NCBI GenBank assembly: GCA_004168015.1
Contig: SEYW01000001.1
Coordinates: 186,001-250,000 of the forward strand
DNA length: 64,000 nucleotides
Direction of reading: 5' to 3'
Source: Methylolobus aquaticus
Lineage (GTDB): Bacteria > Pseudomonadota > Gammaproteobacteria > Methylococcales > Methylococcaceae
Both the position numbers and the translations under genes were made by a program. This document shows positions 37,546 through 46,867 of the stretch, in pieces. Under the pieces are notes generated by a model that saw only the letters and a program-made list of their open reading frames with translations, was not told where the DNA came from and ran no database searches. Every line of letters begins with the position of its first letter. Position 1 is the first letter of the stretch.

Positions 37546-39246
37546 ATGTATCGCATGACTTTTTCACGGTTTCCCGCCAGTGTTGGCGGCAGGTGCACTT
37601 CCCCACCTCCTCGACGGCGGTCCTGGGGGCTGGGGATCTGGATCATCATCGGCTGCTTACTGATTCCGGCGCTGGTCAGGGCCGAGCCGGAATCGACCGC
37701 CTTCGTCAATGCCCTATCGCGTCTGAAGGACGCGCCCACGGCGGACTTGCCGGAAGCGATCGAGCGGTTGGCCACGGTCGATGATCCGCGCGTCCTGGCA
37801 GCTTTGAATGCACTGCTGGAGAACCGCCTCTATGTCGTCAAGGCCAGCGGACGCATCGTCTCCGGCACCACGACTGGCGATGGTTTCGATCTGACCGACC
37901 TCGAATCCGGTCAATCCGGGGGCAGCGCTGGCCGCTTCGATATCAAGAAGATCGCCATCAACAACACGCTCCGCAACGCGGTGAAGCGGCTGATCGCGCG
38001 ACGCGAACTTGGCGCCGAGGATGCCGGGCAACGCCTGCAAGCCGTGCAGGCCCTCACCGAACAGGCGGACGACGAATCGACTAGCCTGCTGCGCGCACGC
38101 TATCCATTGGAGAAGGATGCGGCGGTCCGTACCGCGATCGGCACGGCACTGGCGCTAGCCGACATCGGCAGCGCGGACAAGGCAACGCGCCTGCAGGCCA
38201 TCCGCGCCTTGGAAGGGAATCTCGACCAGCAGGTTCGCAACAAGCTTGCCGAACTGGTGGAGACACGAGAGGACGGCAGCTTCGTCGAACCGGACGCCGA
38301 TGTCCGCAATCTTGCCGCCGCCGTGAACAGTAACCTGGAACTCAAGCTCCAGCTTAATCATCTGGCCGAGACGCTGTTCTTCGGCCTCAGCCTGGGCGCC
38401 GTGCTGTTGCTGGCAGCCATCGGACTGGCGATAACGTTTGGCGTCATGGGGGTCATCAACATGGCCCACGGCGAATTGATGATGCTGGGCGCCTACACCA
38501 CCTATGTCGTGCAGTTGTTGATGCCCGAGCACCTCGATTGGTCGCTGTTCGTGGCGATCCCGGCGGCCTTCGTGCTCTCCGGCCTCGTCGGCATCGGTAT
38601 CGAGCGCGGCATCATCCGCTTCCTGTACGGGCGGCCTCTCGAAACGCTGCTGGCGACCTTCGGGGTCAGCCTGTTTCTGCAGCAGGTCGTCCGGTCTATC
38701 TTTTCGCCGCTGAACCGCAGTGTGGCGACGCCCTCGTGGATGAGCGGCTCAGTCGAAATCAACGGGGCCCTGTCGCTGACGCTGAACCGCTTCTACATCA
38801 TCGTGTTCGGCCTGCTGGTGTTCTGGGCGCTGCTGGCGATCCTGAAGAAGACTCGTCTGGGGCTGGAAGTGCGAGCAGTCGCCCAGAATCGGTCGATGGC
38901 CAAGGCCATGGGAATCCGTACCGATCGCGTCGATGCCATGACCTTCGGACTCGGCTCGGGGGTTGCGGGCGTCGCCGGTGTGGCGCTCAGCCAGCTGACC
39001 AACGTCGGCCCCAACCTCGGGCAGGCCTACATCGTCGATTCCTTCATGGTGGTCGTCTTCGGTGGCGTCGGCAATCTGTGGGGAACGCTGGTCGGCGGTA
39101 TGACGCTGGGCGTTGCCAACAAGATCCTCGAACCCTTTGCCGGGGCTGTGCTCGCCAAGATCCTGATCCTGATCTTCATCATCGTATTCATCCAGAAACG
39201 CCCGCGGGGACTGTTCCCGCAGAAAGGGCGCGCGGCGGAGGGCTGA
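37546..39246 (+). CDS. urtB: urea ABC transporter permease UrtB
   Basis: 566 residues from the ATG at 37546, supported by AAGGAGG (37528-37534); a TTG codon directly before is possible. A signal/anchor (WGLGIWIIIGCLLIPALVRA) is followed by a periplasmic helical domain of about 200 residues (RLKDAPTADLPEAIERLATVDDPRVLAALNALLENRLY...), then a LivH-type permease (about 260-560) with GVMGVINMAHGELMMLGAYT. The long N-terminal domain is usual in proteobacterial UrtB. Works with UrtC as the membrane channel. Confidence 0.95.
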   Translation: MYRMTFSRFPASVGGRCTSPPPRRRSWGLGIWIIIGCLLIPALVRAEPESTAFVNALSRLKDAPTADLPEAIERLATVDDPRVLAALNALLENRLYVVKASGRIVSGTTTGDGFDLTDLESGQSGGSAGRFDIKKIAINNTLRNAVKRLIARRELGAEDAGQRLQAVQALTEQADDESTSLLRARYPLEKDAAVRTAIGTALALADIGSADKATRLQAIRALEGNLDQQVRNKLAELVETREDGSFVEPDADVRNLAAAVNSNLELKLQLNHLAETLFFGLSLGAVLLLAAIGLAITFGVMGVINMAHGELMMLGAYTTYVVQLLMPEHLDWSLFVAIPAAFVLSGLVGIGIERGIIRFLYGRPLETLLATFGVSLFLQQVVRSIFSPLNRSVATPSWMSGSVEINGALSLTLNRFYIIVFGLLVFWALLAILKKTRLGLEVRAVAQNRSMAKAMGIRTDRVDAMTFGLGSGVAGVAGVALSQLTNVGPNLGQAYIVDSFMVVVFGGVGNLWGTLVGGMTLGVANKILEPFAGAVLAKILILIFIIVFIQKRPRGLFPQKGRAAEG

Positions 39247-39249
39247 GAC

Positions 39250-40341
39250 ATGGGTATTTCCGAATTACTCGCACGCGACGCCGGTGGCCGGGTCTTTCTG
39301 ACGCTACTGGTGCTGGTCGGTGTGTTTCTTCCCTCGCTCCATCTGCTGCTGCCGGAAACATCGCCCCTGCATATTTCCGCTTACACGCTGACCCTGATCG
39401 GCAAGTACCTCTGCTATGCGCTGCTGGCACTGGCGGTGGATCTGGTCTGGGGCTTCGGCGGCATTCTCAGCCTGGGCCATGGCGCCTTTTTCGCACTGGG
39501 CGGTTATGCCATGGGCATGCACATGATGCGACAGATCGGCGACCGCGGCGTCTATGGCAATCCGCTGCTGCCGGATTTCATGGTGTTTCTGAACTGGACG
39601 GAGCTGCCGTGGTACTGGCTGGGCTTCGACCGGTTCTGGTTCGCCGCGCTGATGGTGCTGCTCGTACCCGGTTCGCTGGCCTTTGTATTCGGTTGGCTGG
39701 CTTTCCGTTCGCGGGTGACCGGCGTTTACCTGTCGATCATCACCCAGGCCCTGACCTACGCCCTGATGTTGGCCTTCTTCCGCAACGAAATGGGCTTCGG
39801 CGGCAACAACGGATTAACTGATTTCAAGGACATACTCGGTTTCAGCCTGCAGGCTGACGGCACGCGAGTGTTCCTGTTCGTGACGACCGCCCTGTGCCTG
39901 GGGCTCGCGTACATCGCCTGCCGCTTCGTCGTGAGTTCGAAACTGGGCCGGGTCGTCGTGGCGGTGCGCGACGCCGAATCGCGCACCCGTTTCATCGGCT
40001 ACCGCGTCGAGTGGTTCAAGCTCTGGATCTTCGTGTTCTCCGCCGTGCTCGCCGGCCTCGCGGGTGCCCTGTACGTACCGCAGGTCGGCATCATCAATCC
40101 CGGTGAGTTTTCCCCGCTGAATTCGCTGGAACTGGTGATCTGGGTAGCGGTCGGCGGCCGGGCGACGCTTTACGGCGCGGTGCTGGGCGCCATCCTGGTC
40201 AATTACTCCAAGACCGTGTTCACGGCAATTCTGCCGGAAGTGTGGCTGTTTGCCCTGGGTGCGCTGTTCGTGCTGGTGACCCTGTTCCTGCCGAACGGGC
40301 TGATCGGACTGCTGAGCCAGCGGCGCGGAGAAAGAGCATGA
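39250..40341 (+). CDS. urtC: urea ABC transporter permease UrtC
   Basis: 363 residues, LivM-type permease with about ten helices. VDLVWGFGGILSLGHGAFFALGGYAMG is the family hallmark, and RNEMGFGGNNGLTDFKDILGF matches UrtC. It starts 3 bases after urtB and overlaps urtD by 4 bases. Confidence 0.96.
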   Translation: MGISELLARDAGGRVFLTLLVLVGVFLPSLHLLLPETSPLHISAYTLTLIGKYLCYALLALAVDLVWGFGGILSLGHGAFFALGGYAMGMHMMRQIGDRGVYGNPLLPDFMVFLNWTELPWYWLGFDRFWFAALMVLLVPGSLAFVFGWLAFRSRVTGVYLSIITQALTYALMLAFFRNEMGFGGNNGLTDFKDILGFSLQADGTRVFLFVTTALCLGLAYIACRFVVSSKLGRVVVAVRDAESRTRFIGYRVEWFKLWIFVFSAVLAGLAGALYVPQVGIINPGEFSPLNSLELVIWVAVGGRATLYGAVLGAILVNYSKTVFTAILPEVWLFALGALFVLVTLFLPNGLIGLLSQRRGERA

Positions 40342-41162
40342 CCGGCGCGCACGTACTGACGACGAACCCGGCCGGCCCGGCGTCCGCCATCGATGGCGTC
40401 GCGGATCCTCGCCTGGATACCACGCACGGCCCAATTCTTTACCTCGAAGACATCAGCGTCACCTTCGACGGGTTCCGCGCACTGAACCAGCTCACTCTCT
40501 ACATTGACGACGGTGAGTTGCGGTGCATCATCGGGCCCAACGGGGCCGGGAAGACGACGATGATGGACGTGATCACCGGCAAGACACGGCCCGACCGCGG
40601 CACCGCCTTCTTTGGGCAGATCATCGATCTGCTCGAACTCGACGAACCCGCGATCGCCCAGGCCGGCATCGGGCGAAAATTCCAGAAGCCCAGCGTGTTC
40701 GAGGAACTCAGTGTCTTCGAGAACCTGGAGCTGGCGATGCGTACGGATAAACGCACCTGGCCCACGCTGTTCGCCAAGCTGAACGGGGCGCAACGCGACG
40801 ACATTGAAGACGTGCTGCAGACGATTGGTCTCCCGGAACAGCGCCGGCAGCGAGCCGGATCCTTGTCCCATGGTCAGAAACAGTGGCTGGAAATCGGCAT
40901 GCTGCTGATGCAGAGACCGAAACTGCTGCTGGTGGATGAACCGGTTGCCGGCATGACGCACCAGGAAACCGAGCGCACTGCCGAGTTGCTGCTGTCACTG
41001 GCGGGCAAGCATTCCGTGGTGGTCGTCGAACACGACATGGAATTCGTCCGTTCCATTGCTCGCAAGGTCACCGTGCTGCACGAAGGCTCCGTGCTGACCG
41101 AAGGGTCGATGGATGAAGTTCAGCAGGATCAACGGGTCATCGAAGTCTATTTGGGGGCCTGA
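40338..41162 (+). CDS. urtD: urea ABC transporter ATPase UrtD
   Basis: 274 residues from the ATG overlapping the urtC stop. LivG-type ABC ATPase: Walker A GPNGAGKTT, GIGRKFQKPSVFEELSVFENL, signature LSHGQKQWLEIGM, Walker B LLLVDEPVAGMT. A 35-residue N-terminal extension before LYLEDISVTFDGF is common in UrtD. Hydrolyses ATP to drive urea import. Shares one base with urtE. Confidence 0.96.
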   Translation: MTGAHVLTTNPAGPASAIDGVADPRLDTTHGPILYLEDISVTFDGFRALNQLTLYIDDGELRCIIGPNGAGKTTMMDVITGKTRPDRGTAFFGQIIDLLELDEPAIAQAGIGRKFQKPSVFEELSVFENLELAMRTDKRTWPTLFAKLNGAQRDDIEDVLQTIGLPEQRRQRAGSLSHGQKQWLEIGMLLMQRPKLLLVDEPVAGMTHQETERTAELLLSLAGKHSVVVVEHDMEFVRSIARKVTVLHEGSVLTEGSMDEVQQDQRVIEVYLGA

Positions 41163-41857
41163 TGCTAAAAGTCACGGGATTGAACCAGTTTTACGGCGAG
41201 AGCCACATTCTGTGGGATCTCGACCTGACCGTGTTGGGGGGGGCATGCACCTGCCTTATGGGCCGGAATGGCGTCGGCAAGACCACACTGCTGAAATGCA
41301 TCATGGGGCTCTTGCCGACAAAATCCGGAACGATGGATTTACTCGAGCAGAGCCTGACCAAGGTCAGGGCCGAAGCGCGAGCCAGCCTGGGTATCGGCTA
41401 TGTCCCGCAGGGACGGGACATCTTTCCGCTGATGACGGTAGAGGAAAACCTGCGAATCGGCCTGGCGGCCCGAGCGGACCGCCGGAAGACGATACCCGAC
41501 CAGGTGTTCGAGATCTTTCCGGTATTGAAGAGCATGCTGCACCGGCGCGGGGGGGACTTGTCGGGTGGACAGCAACAACAGCTCGCGATCGGGCGCGCGC
41601 TGGTGATCGATCCGAAGCTGCTGATCCTCGACGAGCCGACCGAAGGCATCCAGCCCAACATCGTGCATGAGATCGGGGACGTGATCGTCCGGCTCAACCG
41701 GGAAATGGGGGTGACGGTGTTGCTGGTGGAACAGAAACTGCCGTTCGCCCGCCGCGTTGCCGACCATTTCGTCATCATGGAGAAGGGTCGGAACGTTGCG
41801 TCCGGACCGATGGGCGACCTGAACGATGACATCGTGCAACGGTTTCTGTCCGTTTGA
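41162..41857 (+). CDS. urtE: urea ABC transporter ATPase UrtE
   Basis: 231 residues, LivF-type ABC ATPase: Walker A GRNGVGKTT, GIGYVPQGRDIFPLMTVEENL, signature LSGGQQQQLAIGR, Walker B LLILDEPTEGIQP. The GIQPNIVHEIGDVI segment is typical of UrtE. Last transporter gene of the operon; followed after 104 bases by the ureE-like gene. Confidence 0.96.
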   Translation: MLKVTGLNQFYGESHILWDLDLTVLGGACTCLMGRNGVGKTTLLKCIMGLLPTKSGTMDLLEQSLTKVRAEARASLGIGYVPQGRDIFPLMTVEENLRIGLAARADRRKTIPDQVFEIFPVLKSMLHRRGGDLSGGQQQQLAIGRALVIDPKLLILDEPTEGIQPNIVHEIGDVIVRLNREMGVTVLLVEQKLPFARRVADHFVIMEKGRNVASGPMGDLNDDIVQRFLSV

Positions 41858-41961
41858 CGGCGCCCGGCTGGCCCCGCCAAGCGCGGGCCGATGAAAAGTG
41901 CCGGGACCGCCGCCGGACAAGGACGCGCGCTGAACCTGACTTACCCGGGTGACTACCGAAG

Positions 41962-42498
41962 ATGCTGAAGCTGACCCGTTTTGCCGGCTACGGAGCCCAG
42001 GCGAGCGACACGCTCACTCTCCCTTTCGACGAGCGTCAGCGCAGCCGCTTCCTGGCGCAGCTCGACAGCGGTCGTGAAGTCGGTGTGGTGCTGGCTCGGG
42101 GTTCGGTGCTGCGCAACGGCGACTGCCTGCTGGGCGACGAGGGTCTTGTGGTCCGGGTGCGCGCGGCCCGCGAAGCCGTTTCGATAGTCCGGATCGACGA
42201 TGAGGGTCTGCTGGCACGGATCGGTCACCAACTGGGCAGCCGCCGTGTGCCACTGCAGATCGGCACCGGCGAAATACGTTATCCCCACGATCATTTGATG
42301 AACGAGCTGTTGCGCTCGATAGGTCTGGAGGTCCGCGAGGAGACCGCGCCGTTCACGCCGGAACCCGCGCCTCCGACGGTCGTCGAGACGCCTCCCTACC
42401 GCAAACCCTCAAATTGGGTCGGGCTCTCCACCCTGGGTCGCCTTGCCTCCTCTGCTCGGCACCGAGCGGGCTTTCCGGGTTCGGCCCAACGCTTGTGA
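41962..42498 (+). CDS. ureE: UreE-like urease accessory protein, probably degenerate
   Basis: 178 residues. The fold is UreE, the nickel chaperone of urease: an N-terminal peptide-binding domain (LTLPFDERQRSR, LDSGREVGVVLARGSVLRNGDCL) and the metal domain LARIGHQLGSRRVPLQIGTGEIRYPHDHLMNELLR. Against Klebsiella UreE, the interface His96 is replaced by Arg95 here, while the His110/His112 pair (His109, His111) remains. After the FTPEP motif the usual His-rich tail is replaced by about 45 residues without resemblance (VETPPYRKPSNWVGLSTLGR...), suggesting a frameshift or fusion to foreign sequence. No ureABC, F, G or D is nearby. It may be a decaying remnant. Confidence 0.75.
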   Translation: MLKLTRFAGYGAQASDTLTLPFDERQRSRFLAQLDSGREVGVVLARGSVLRNGDCLLGDEGLVVRVRAAREAVSIVRIDDEGLLARIGHQLGSRRVPLQIGTGEIRYPHDHLMNELLRSIGLEVREETAPFTPEPAPPTVVETPPYRKPSNWVGLSTLGRLASSARHRAGFPGSAQRL

Positions 42499-42931
42499 GG
42501 CCGGCCCCAGCCGCTTGATGCCCCACTGCAGACAGTGCGGGCAGGATCCGGTCAGGAGAGCTTTGGTCGGGGGCGCTTTATCGAACGGGAGCAAATCCCT
42601 GCGTAGACGTCCGCCCCGGTAAAAGGACGACACAGCAATCGGCCGGCACCGCGTACCCGCCTGCAGCAACTACAGGAAGGCGGCGTTGGGCAGCGCCCGG
42701 CCTGTTTTGATACCATCGTCATCAAACGCGGTCCTGCGCTATGCCCCGAATGCCCCGCCGGCGGGCGCTGCGAGCCGTATCCCTGCCGCTGCCCGTCCCG
42801 ATCGGCCCTGCATCAGACCGGACGGCAATCGCCGGATATCACGGTTTCATGAACCACCCCGGAACTACGGGCCTGCCCGCTCCCTGCAAGGACACGGGCC
42901 TCAAACCGCAAGCAAGATCCTGCTCGCGGCG
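42499..42931. other. intergenic region after the ureE-like gene
   Basis: 433 bases between the ureE-like gene and the cofactor operon. Open frames on both strands are unconvincing. The broken end of ureE suggests that lost urease genes or a rearrangement junction may lie here, but I see no insertion-sequence ends or direct repeats. It should also contain the promoter of the following operon. Confidence 0.45.
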
Positions 42932-44338
42932 ATGACCGGCCATGTCCTTTTTTTGACCGGGAAGCTGGCCGAACCTCAGCTGCGTCAGGTGCTGGCCGAG
43001 ATCCAGCCGGAGTTCACCTACACGGTGCACCAACTGGGCGTCAGCGTCGCCGCGTTGATGACGGCCGACATGATCCGGCGACGGCTGAAGGACACCTTCG
43101 GCGCCGACCGCGTGATCGTGCCCGGCCGCTGTCGGGGCGACCTCGACCAGCTGTCCGCTGATCTCGGCATCCGCTTCGAGCGCGGTCCCGAGGAATTGCG
43201 CGATCTGCCGGAATTCTTCGGCCGGAAGGCCCGCCAGCCGGACCTGAGCCATTACAGCCTGCGGATCTTCGCCGAAATCACCGACGCTCCCCGGCTCTCG
43301 GTCGAGGATATTGGCCGCCGTGCCACAGCCTATCGCGCCGACGGCGCCGACGTCATCGACCTCGGTTGCCTGCCCGAAACCCCTTTCCCCCATCTCGAGG
43401 AGTCGGTCCGGGCACTGAAAGCCGAGGGGTTCCAGGTGAGTGTCGACTCGCTGGAAGACGACGATCTGCTGCGTGGCGGTCGCGCCGGGGCCGATTATCT
43501 GCTGAGCCTGCACGAAAGCTCGCTGTGGATCGCCGATGAGGTTGCCGCGACGCCCATCCTGATACCGGAGACCCACGGCGATCTCGACTCGCTGTCGCGG
43601 GCCGCAGCCGCACTCGAAGGCCGCGGCCGGCCGTTCATTCTCGACCCGATCCTCGACCCCATCCATTTCGGTTTCACCGACTCGCTGGTGCGCTACAGGG
43701 ACACGCGCGCGCGGCACCCGGGCGCCGAGATCATGATGGGGGTCGGCAATCTGACCGAGCTGACGCACGCCGATACCGCGGGCATCAATGCTATCCTGTT
43801 GGGCGTTTGCTCCGAGCTCGGGATCAACCAGATCCTCGCGACCGAGGTCAGCAAGCATGCTCGACGCGCAGTCGCCGAAGCCGACCTCGCGCGGCGCATC
43901 ATGCATGCGGCCGCCGGCCTCGGCACACTGCCGAAACTGATTGACGACGGTCTGATGGCCTTGCACGAACGCTCGCCCTTTCCCTACTCCGCGGACGAGA
44001 TCCGCGCCCTGGCGCAAGCGATTCACGATCCCAGCTACCGTATCCAGGTCAGCAGCGAAGGCATGCACATCTTCAACCGCAACGGCCTGCACACTGCCAC
44101 CGACCCGTTCGCGCTGTTTCCCGAACTCGGGGTCGAACAGGATGGTGGGCATGCCTTTTACCTCGGCGTCGAACTGGCCCGCGCCCAGATCGCCTGGCTG
44201 CTCGGCAAGCGATACACGCAGGACGAGCCGCTGCGCTGGGGCTGCGCTACCAACGACGACACCTCGGCCGGCGTGGATCTGCATGCCTACAAGCAGGCCG
44301 GCACTACCCTGCAACGCAAAGCAAAGGACGACGAATGA
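42932..44338 (+). CDS. dihydropteroate synthase-like protein (DUF6513 type, H4MPT-linked)
   Basis: 468 residues from the ATG at 42932. An N-terminal domain (MTGHVLFLTGKLAEPQLRQVLAEIQPEFTY to about 125) of DUF6513 type precedes a pterin-binding TIM barrel (about 140-370) like dihydropteroate synthase (GADVIDLGCLPETP, FILDPILDP) and a C-terminal domain with GMHIFNRNGLHTATDPFALFPELGV. Such proteins occur in methanogens and C1-oxidising bacteria in clusters for tetrahydromethanopterin synthesis. It overlaps the DUF447 gene by 4 bases. The reaction is not established by what I can see. Confidence 0.82.
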   Translation: MTGHVLFLTGKLAEPQLRQVLAEIQPEFTYTVHQLGVSVAALMTADMIRRRLKDTFGADRVIVPGRCRGDLDQLSADLGIRFERGPEELRDLPEFFGRKARQPDLSHYSLRIFAEITDAPRLSVEDIGRRATAYRADGADVIDLGCLPETPFPHLEESVRALKAEGFQVSVDSLEDDDLLRGGRAGADYLLSLHESSLWIADEVAATPILIPETHGDLDSLSRAAAALEGRGRPFILDPILDPIHFGFTDSLVRYRDTRARHPGAEIMMGVGNLTELTHADTAGINAILLGVCSELGINQILATEVSKHARRAVAEADLARRIMHAAAGLGTLPKLIDDGLMALHERSPFPYSADEIRALAQAIHDPSYRIQVSSEGMHIFNRNGLHTATDPFALFPELGVEQDGGHAFYLGVELARAQIAWLLGKRYTQDEPLRWGCATNDDTSAGVDLHAYKQAGTTLQRKAKDDE

Positions 44339-44913
44339 TCCTCGAAACCATCGTCACGAGTCAGGCACCCGGCGGCGCGTGCCACATCGCCCCGATGGGT
44401 ATCCATGTCGTGGACGCGGGCTACCTGATCATGCCCTTCCGCCCGTCGACAACCCTCGAAAACCTGCTTGCGTCCGGCTGCGCAGTCATCAACATGACCG
44501 ATGACGTGCGTATCTTCGCCGGCTGTCTGACCGGACGGCGGGACTGGCCGCTGGCCCCGGCCGCTCGGATCGCCGGCAGTCGCCTGCGCGACACGCTCGC
44601 TCACGTCGAGGTCGAGGTCATTGAAATCGGAGACGACGACACACGTCCCACGCTGTTGTGCCGTGGCGTGCATGAAGCTCATCACCAGGCATTTCGGGGT
44701 TTCAACCGCGCCCAGTTCGCGGTACTTGAGGCCGCCATCCTGGTCAGCCGGCTCGATCGGCTACCGCCGCACAAGATCGAGTCCGAGATGGCCTACCTGC
44801 AGATCGGCATGGACAAGACGGCAGGCCCGCGCGAACGTGAAGCCTGGGGCTGGCTGGCGGACCGGATCGCCGAGCACCGGCGGCAGGCGGAAGGCGAGGC
44901 GGTGTCGGCATGA
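44335..44913 (+). CDS. DUF447 family protein (H4MPT-linked, flavin-binding-like)
   Basis: 192 residues of DUF447: MILETIVTSQAPGGACHIAPMGIHV at the start, then LIMPFRPSTTLENLLASGCAVINMTDDVRIFAGCLTG and the helical C-terminus. The family is found mainly in methanogens and methylotrophs beside tetrahydromethanopterin or methanofuran genes; its fold resembles FMN-binding split barrels, and its exact role is unknown. It overlaps both neighbours by 4 bases (ATGA), so the three are co-translated. Confidence 0.85.
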   Translation: MILETIVTSQAPGGACHIAPMGIHVVDAGYLIMPFRPSTTLENLLASGCAVINMTDDVRIFAGCLTGRRDWPLAPAARIAGSRLRDTLAHVEVEVIEIGDDDTRPTLLCRGVHEAHHQAFRGFNRAQFAVLEAAILVSRLDRLPPHKIESEMAYLQIGMDKTAGPREREAWGWLADRIAEHRRQAEGEAVSA

Positions 44914-45665
44914 CCGGTTTTCTCGCCAGCGTCCGGAACCTCGAAGAAGCTCGGATCGCCGCGGCCGCTGCGGTCGATATCCTGGATCTGAAGGCGCCCC
45001 AGCACGGCGCCCTTGGAGCACTGGACGTCGCTGACGTGACGGAGATCGTCCGCCGCCTGGGAGACTCCCAGTGCATCAGCGCCACCATCGGCGACCTGCC
45101 GCTCGAGGCTGCGCGCATCCTATCGGCGACACGCACCATGGCAGCGACCGGCGTCGACTACGTCAAGCTCGGCTTCTTCCCCGGCGGCGACCTCGCGGGC
45201 ACGCTCTCGGCGCTGGAGCCCCTGGCCCGATCCGGCACCCAGCTGGTCGCGGTACTGTTCGGCGACCATGCCCCCAGTGCGGAGCTTCCCCGAATGCTGG
45301 CTAGCGCCGGCTTCGCCGGCTGCATGCTGGACACGGCCGACAAGACGCGCGGTTCCCTGACCGAGATCTGCTCGCTCCAGTCGCTGTCGCGCTTCGTCAC
45401 GGAAGTGCGAAGCCAAGGCCTGCTGTGTGGGCTGGCCGGTTCGCTACGCACCGAGGACATCCCGGCGCTGTTACCCCTGCAACCCGACTATCTGGGCTTT
45501 CGCGGCGCGCTGTGTTGCGGACATCAACGTACACAGCGCATCGACCCTGGCCTGCTGCAAGACATCGGGATGGCCGTGCGCGGCACCGTCGACGTCCCCT
45601 CCCGGCTGGCCCGCGGCATTCCCGTCAACCCCCCGGCATCGTCCGTCGCCCCTCTCGAGATCTGA
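44910..45665 (+). CDS. mfnB: (5-formylfuran-3-yl)methyl phosphate synthase-like protein (MfnB, DUF556)
   Basis: 251 residues of the DUF556/MfnB family, which makes the furan precursor of methanofuran from glyceraldehyde-3-phosphate in methanogens. The conserved FLASVRNLEEARIAAAAAVDILDLKAPQHGALGA supplies the Asp26/Lys28 pair that corresponds to the catalytic Asp25 and Lys27 of the archaeal enzyme; YVKLGFFPGG is also conserved. In methylotrophic bacteria the product is a methanofuran analogue for the H4MPT-linked formaldehyde pathway. Overlaps DUF447 and lies 5 bases before pyrD. Confidence 0.87.
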   Translation: MTGFLASVRNLEEARIAAAAAVDILDLKAPQHGALGALDVADVTEIVRRLGDSQCISATIGDLPLEAARILSATRTMAATGVDYVKLGFFPGGDLAGTLSALEPLARSGTQLVAVLFGDHAPSAELPRMLASAGFAGCMLDTADKTRGSLTEICSLQSLSRFVTEVRSQGLLCGLAGSLRTEDIPALLPLQPDYLGFRGALCCGHQRTQRIDPGLLQDIGMAVRGTVDVPSRLARGIPVNPPASSVAPLEI

Positions 45666-45670
45666 GACCC

Positions 45671-46705
45671 ATGCACCCGAAGCTCCTGTCCGCTGCCTAT
45701 CGACTCTCCCGGCCGCTGTTGTTCCAGCTCGCTCCCGAGACCGCCCATCACTGGAGCCTGGCCAGCCTGCAGGCACTCGCCGCGCTCGGACCGCTAAATC
45801 CCGTGAGACAGCGCTTACCCTCGCTACCGCGCGACGTCATGGGGCTGCGCTTCGACAATCCGGTCGGCATGGCCGCCGGGATGGACAAGGATGGCGACTG
45901 CATCGACGGCCTCGGTGCGCTGGGCTTTGGCTTCATTGAACTCGGGACTGTCACCCCGCGCCCACAACCCGGCAACCCACAACCGCGCCTGTTCCGGCTC
46001 CCGCCAGCCGAGGCGCTGATCAACCGGATGGGTTTCAACAACCAGGGCGTTGAGCACCTCGTCGGACGAGTGCGGAAAACCCGGTACCGGGGCGTGCTCG
46101 GGATCAACATCGGCAAGAACCTGTCGACGCCAGTCGACGAGGCGCTCGGTGACTACCTGACGTGCCTCCGCGAGGTGTATCCGGTGGCGGGTTACATCGC
46201 GATCAATATCTCGTCCCCGAACACACCCGGCCTGCGCGATCTGCAACGCGGCGCGCATCTCGACCGACTCCTGGCCGGCTTGCAAGCGGAAAGAGAAGTC
46301 CTGGCACAAGCGCATGGCCGGACCATCCCGATCGCCGTGAAGATCGCCCCGGATCTCGAGGTGCCCGAACTGCGTGAATTGGCCGGCGCGGTCCGCAAGC
46401 ACGGACTCGATGCGATCATCGCCGGCAACACGACGTCATCGCGTAGCGGCGTCGAAGGTCTACGCCACGGGGAAGAAACCGGCGGGCTCAGTGGCCGGCC
46501 GCTACGGGAGCGATCGACCGCAATCGTCGCGCAACTGGCCGATCTGCTCGGCGGAAGCCTCCCGATCATCGCCTGCGGTGGGGTGTTCTCGGGCGAAGAC
46601 GCGCGCGCCAAGATGGAAGCCGGCGCGAGCCTGGTCCAGGTCTACAGCGCGCTAATCTACCGTGGCCCGGCCATCGTCAGCGAAATCGTCGCGGCGCTGC
46701 GCTGA
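45671..46705 (+). CDS. pyrD: dihydroorotate dehydrogenase (quinone), class 2
   Basis: 344 residues. Membrane-associated class 2 enzyme that oxidises dihydroorotate to orotate with quinone. The N-terminal helix (RLSRPLLFQLAPETAHHWSL) mediates quinone access; the core shows NPVGMAAGMDKDG, ELGTVTPRPQPGNPQPRLFRL, NRMGFNNQG, the catalytic-Ser loop NISSPNTPGLRDLQ and IIACGGVFSGEDA. It follows mfnB by 5 bases and is probably co-transcribed with the cofactor genes. Confidence 0.97.
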   Translation: MHPKLLSAAYRLSRPLLFQLAPETAHHWSLASLQALAALGPLNPVRQRLPSLPRDVMGLRFDNPVGMAAGMDKDGDCIDGLGALGFGFIELGTVTPRPQPGNPQPRLFRLPPAEALINRMGFNNQGVEHLVGRVRKTRYRGVLGINIGKNLSTPVDEALGDYLTCLREVYPVAGYIAINISSPNTPGLRDLQRGAHLDRLLAGLQAEREVLAQAHGRTIPIAVKIAPDLEVPELRELAGAVRKHGLDAIIAGNTTSSRSGVEGLRHGEETGGLSGRPLRERSTAIVAQLADLLGGSLPIIACGGVFSGEDARAKMEAGASLVQVYSALIYRGPAIVSEIVAALR

Positions 46706-46867
46706 AGCGCGCCGCGCTCGCAAGCCGGACGGGTTGGGGAACCCTTCGCCCGCCGTATTCTCAAAATAGAGGCTGCGGGAATGGATGGCAAGAGGAGGTG
46801 CGCCCTCCTGCGCATTGTCCGCCCCGCGGTTCGCGTCTCGCCGTCAGCCAACAAGAGGAGATCAGTC

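Noticed and set aside
36251-37606. Long open frame antisense to urtA
   Set aside because: It mirrors the codon bias of urtA, a firm UrtA on the other strand, and its translation shows no family or plausible start signal.
42409-42669. Minus-strand frame over the ureE 3' end, with a SCPHCLQWG segment that at first suggested a transposase remnant
   Set aside because: No inverted repeats, target duplications or longer transposase similarity; the CxxC is probably chance.
42839-44314. Long open frame antisense to the DUF6513 gene
   Set aside because: A by-product of high GC on the opposite strand; the plus-strand product has recognisable domains and overlapping neighbours.
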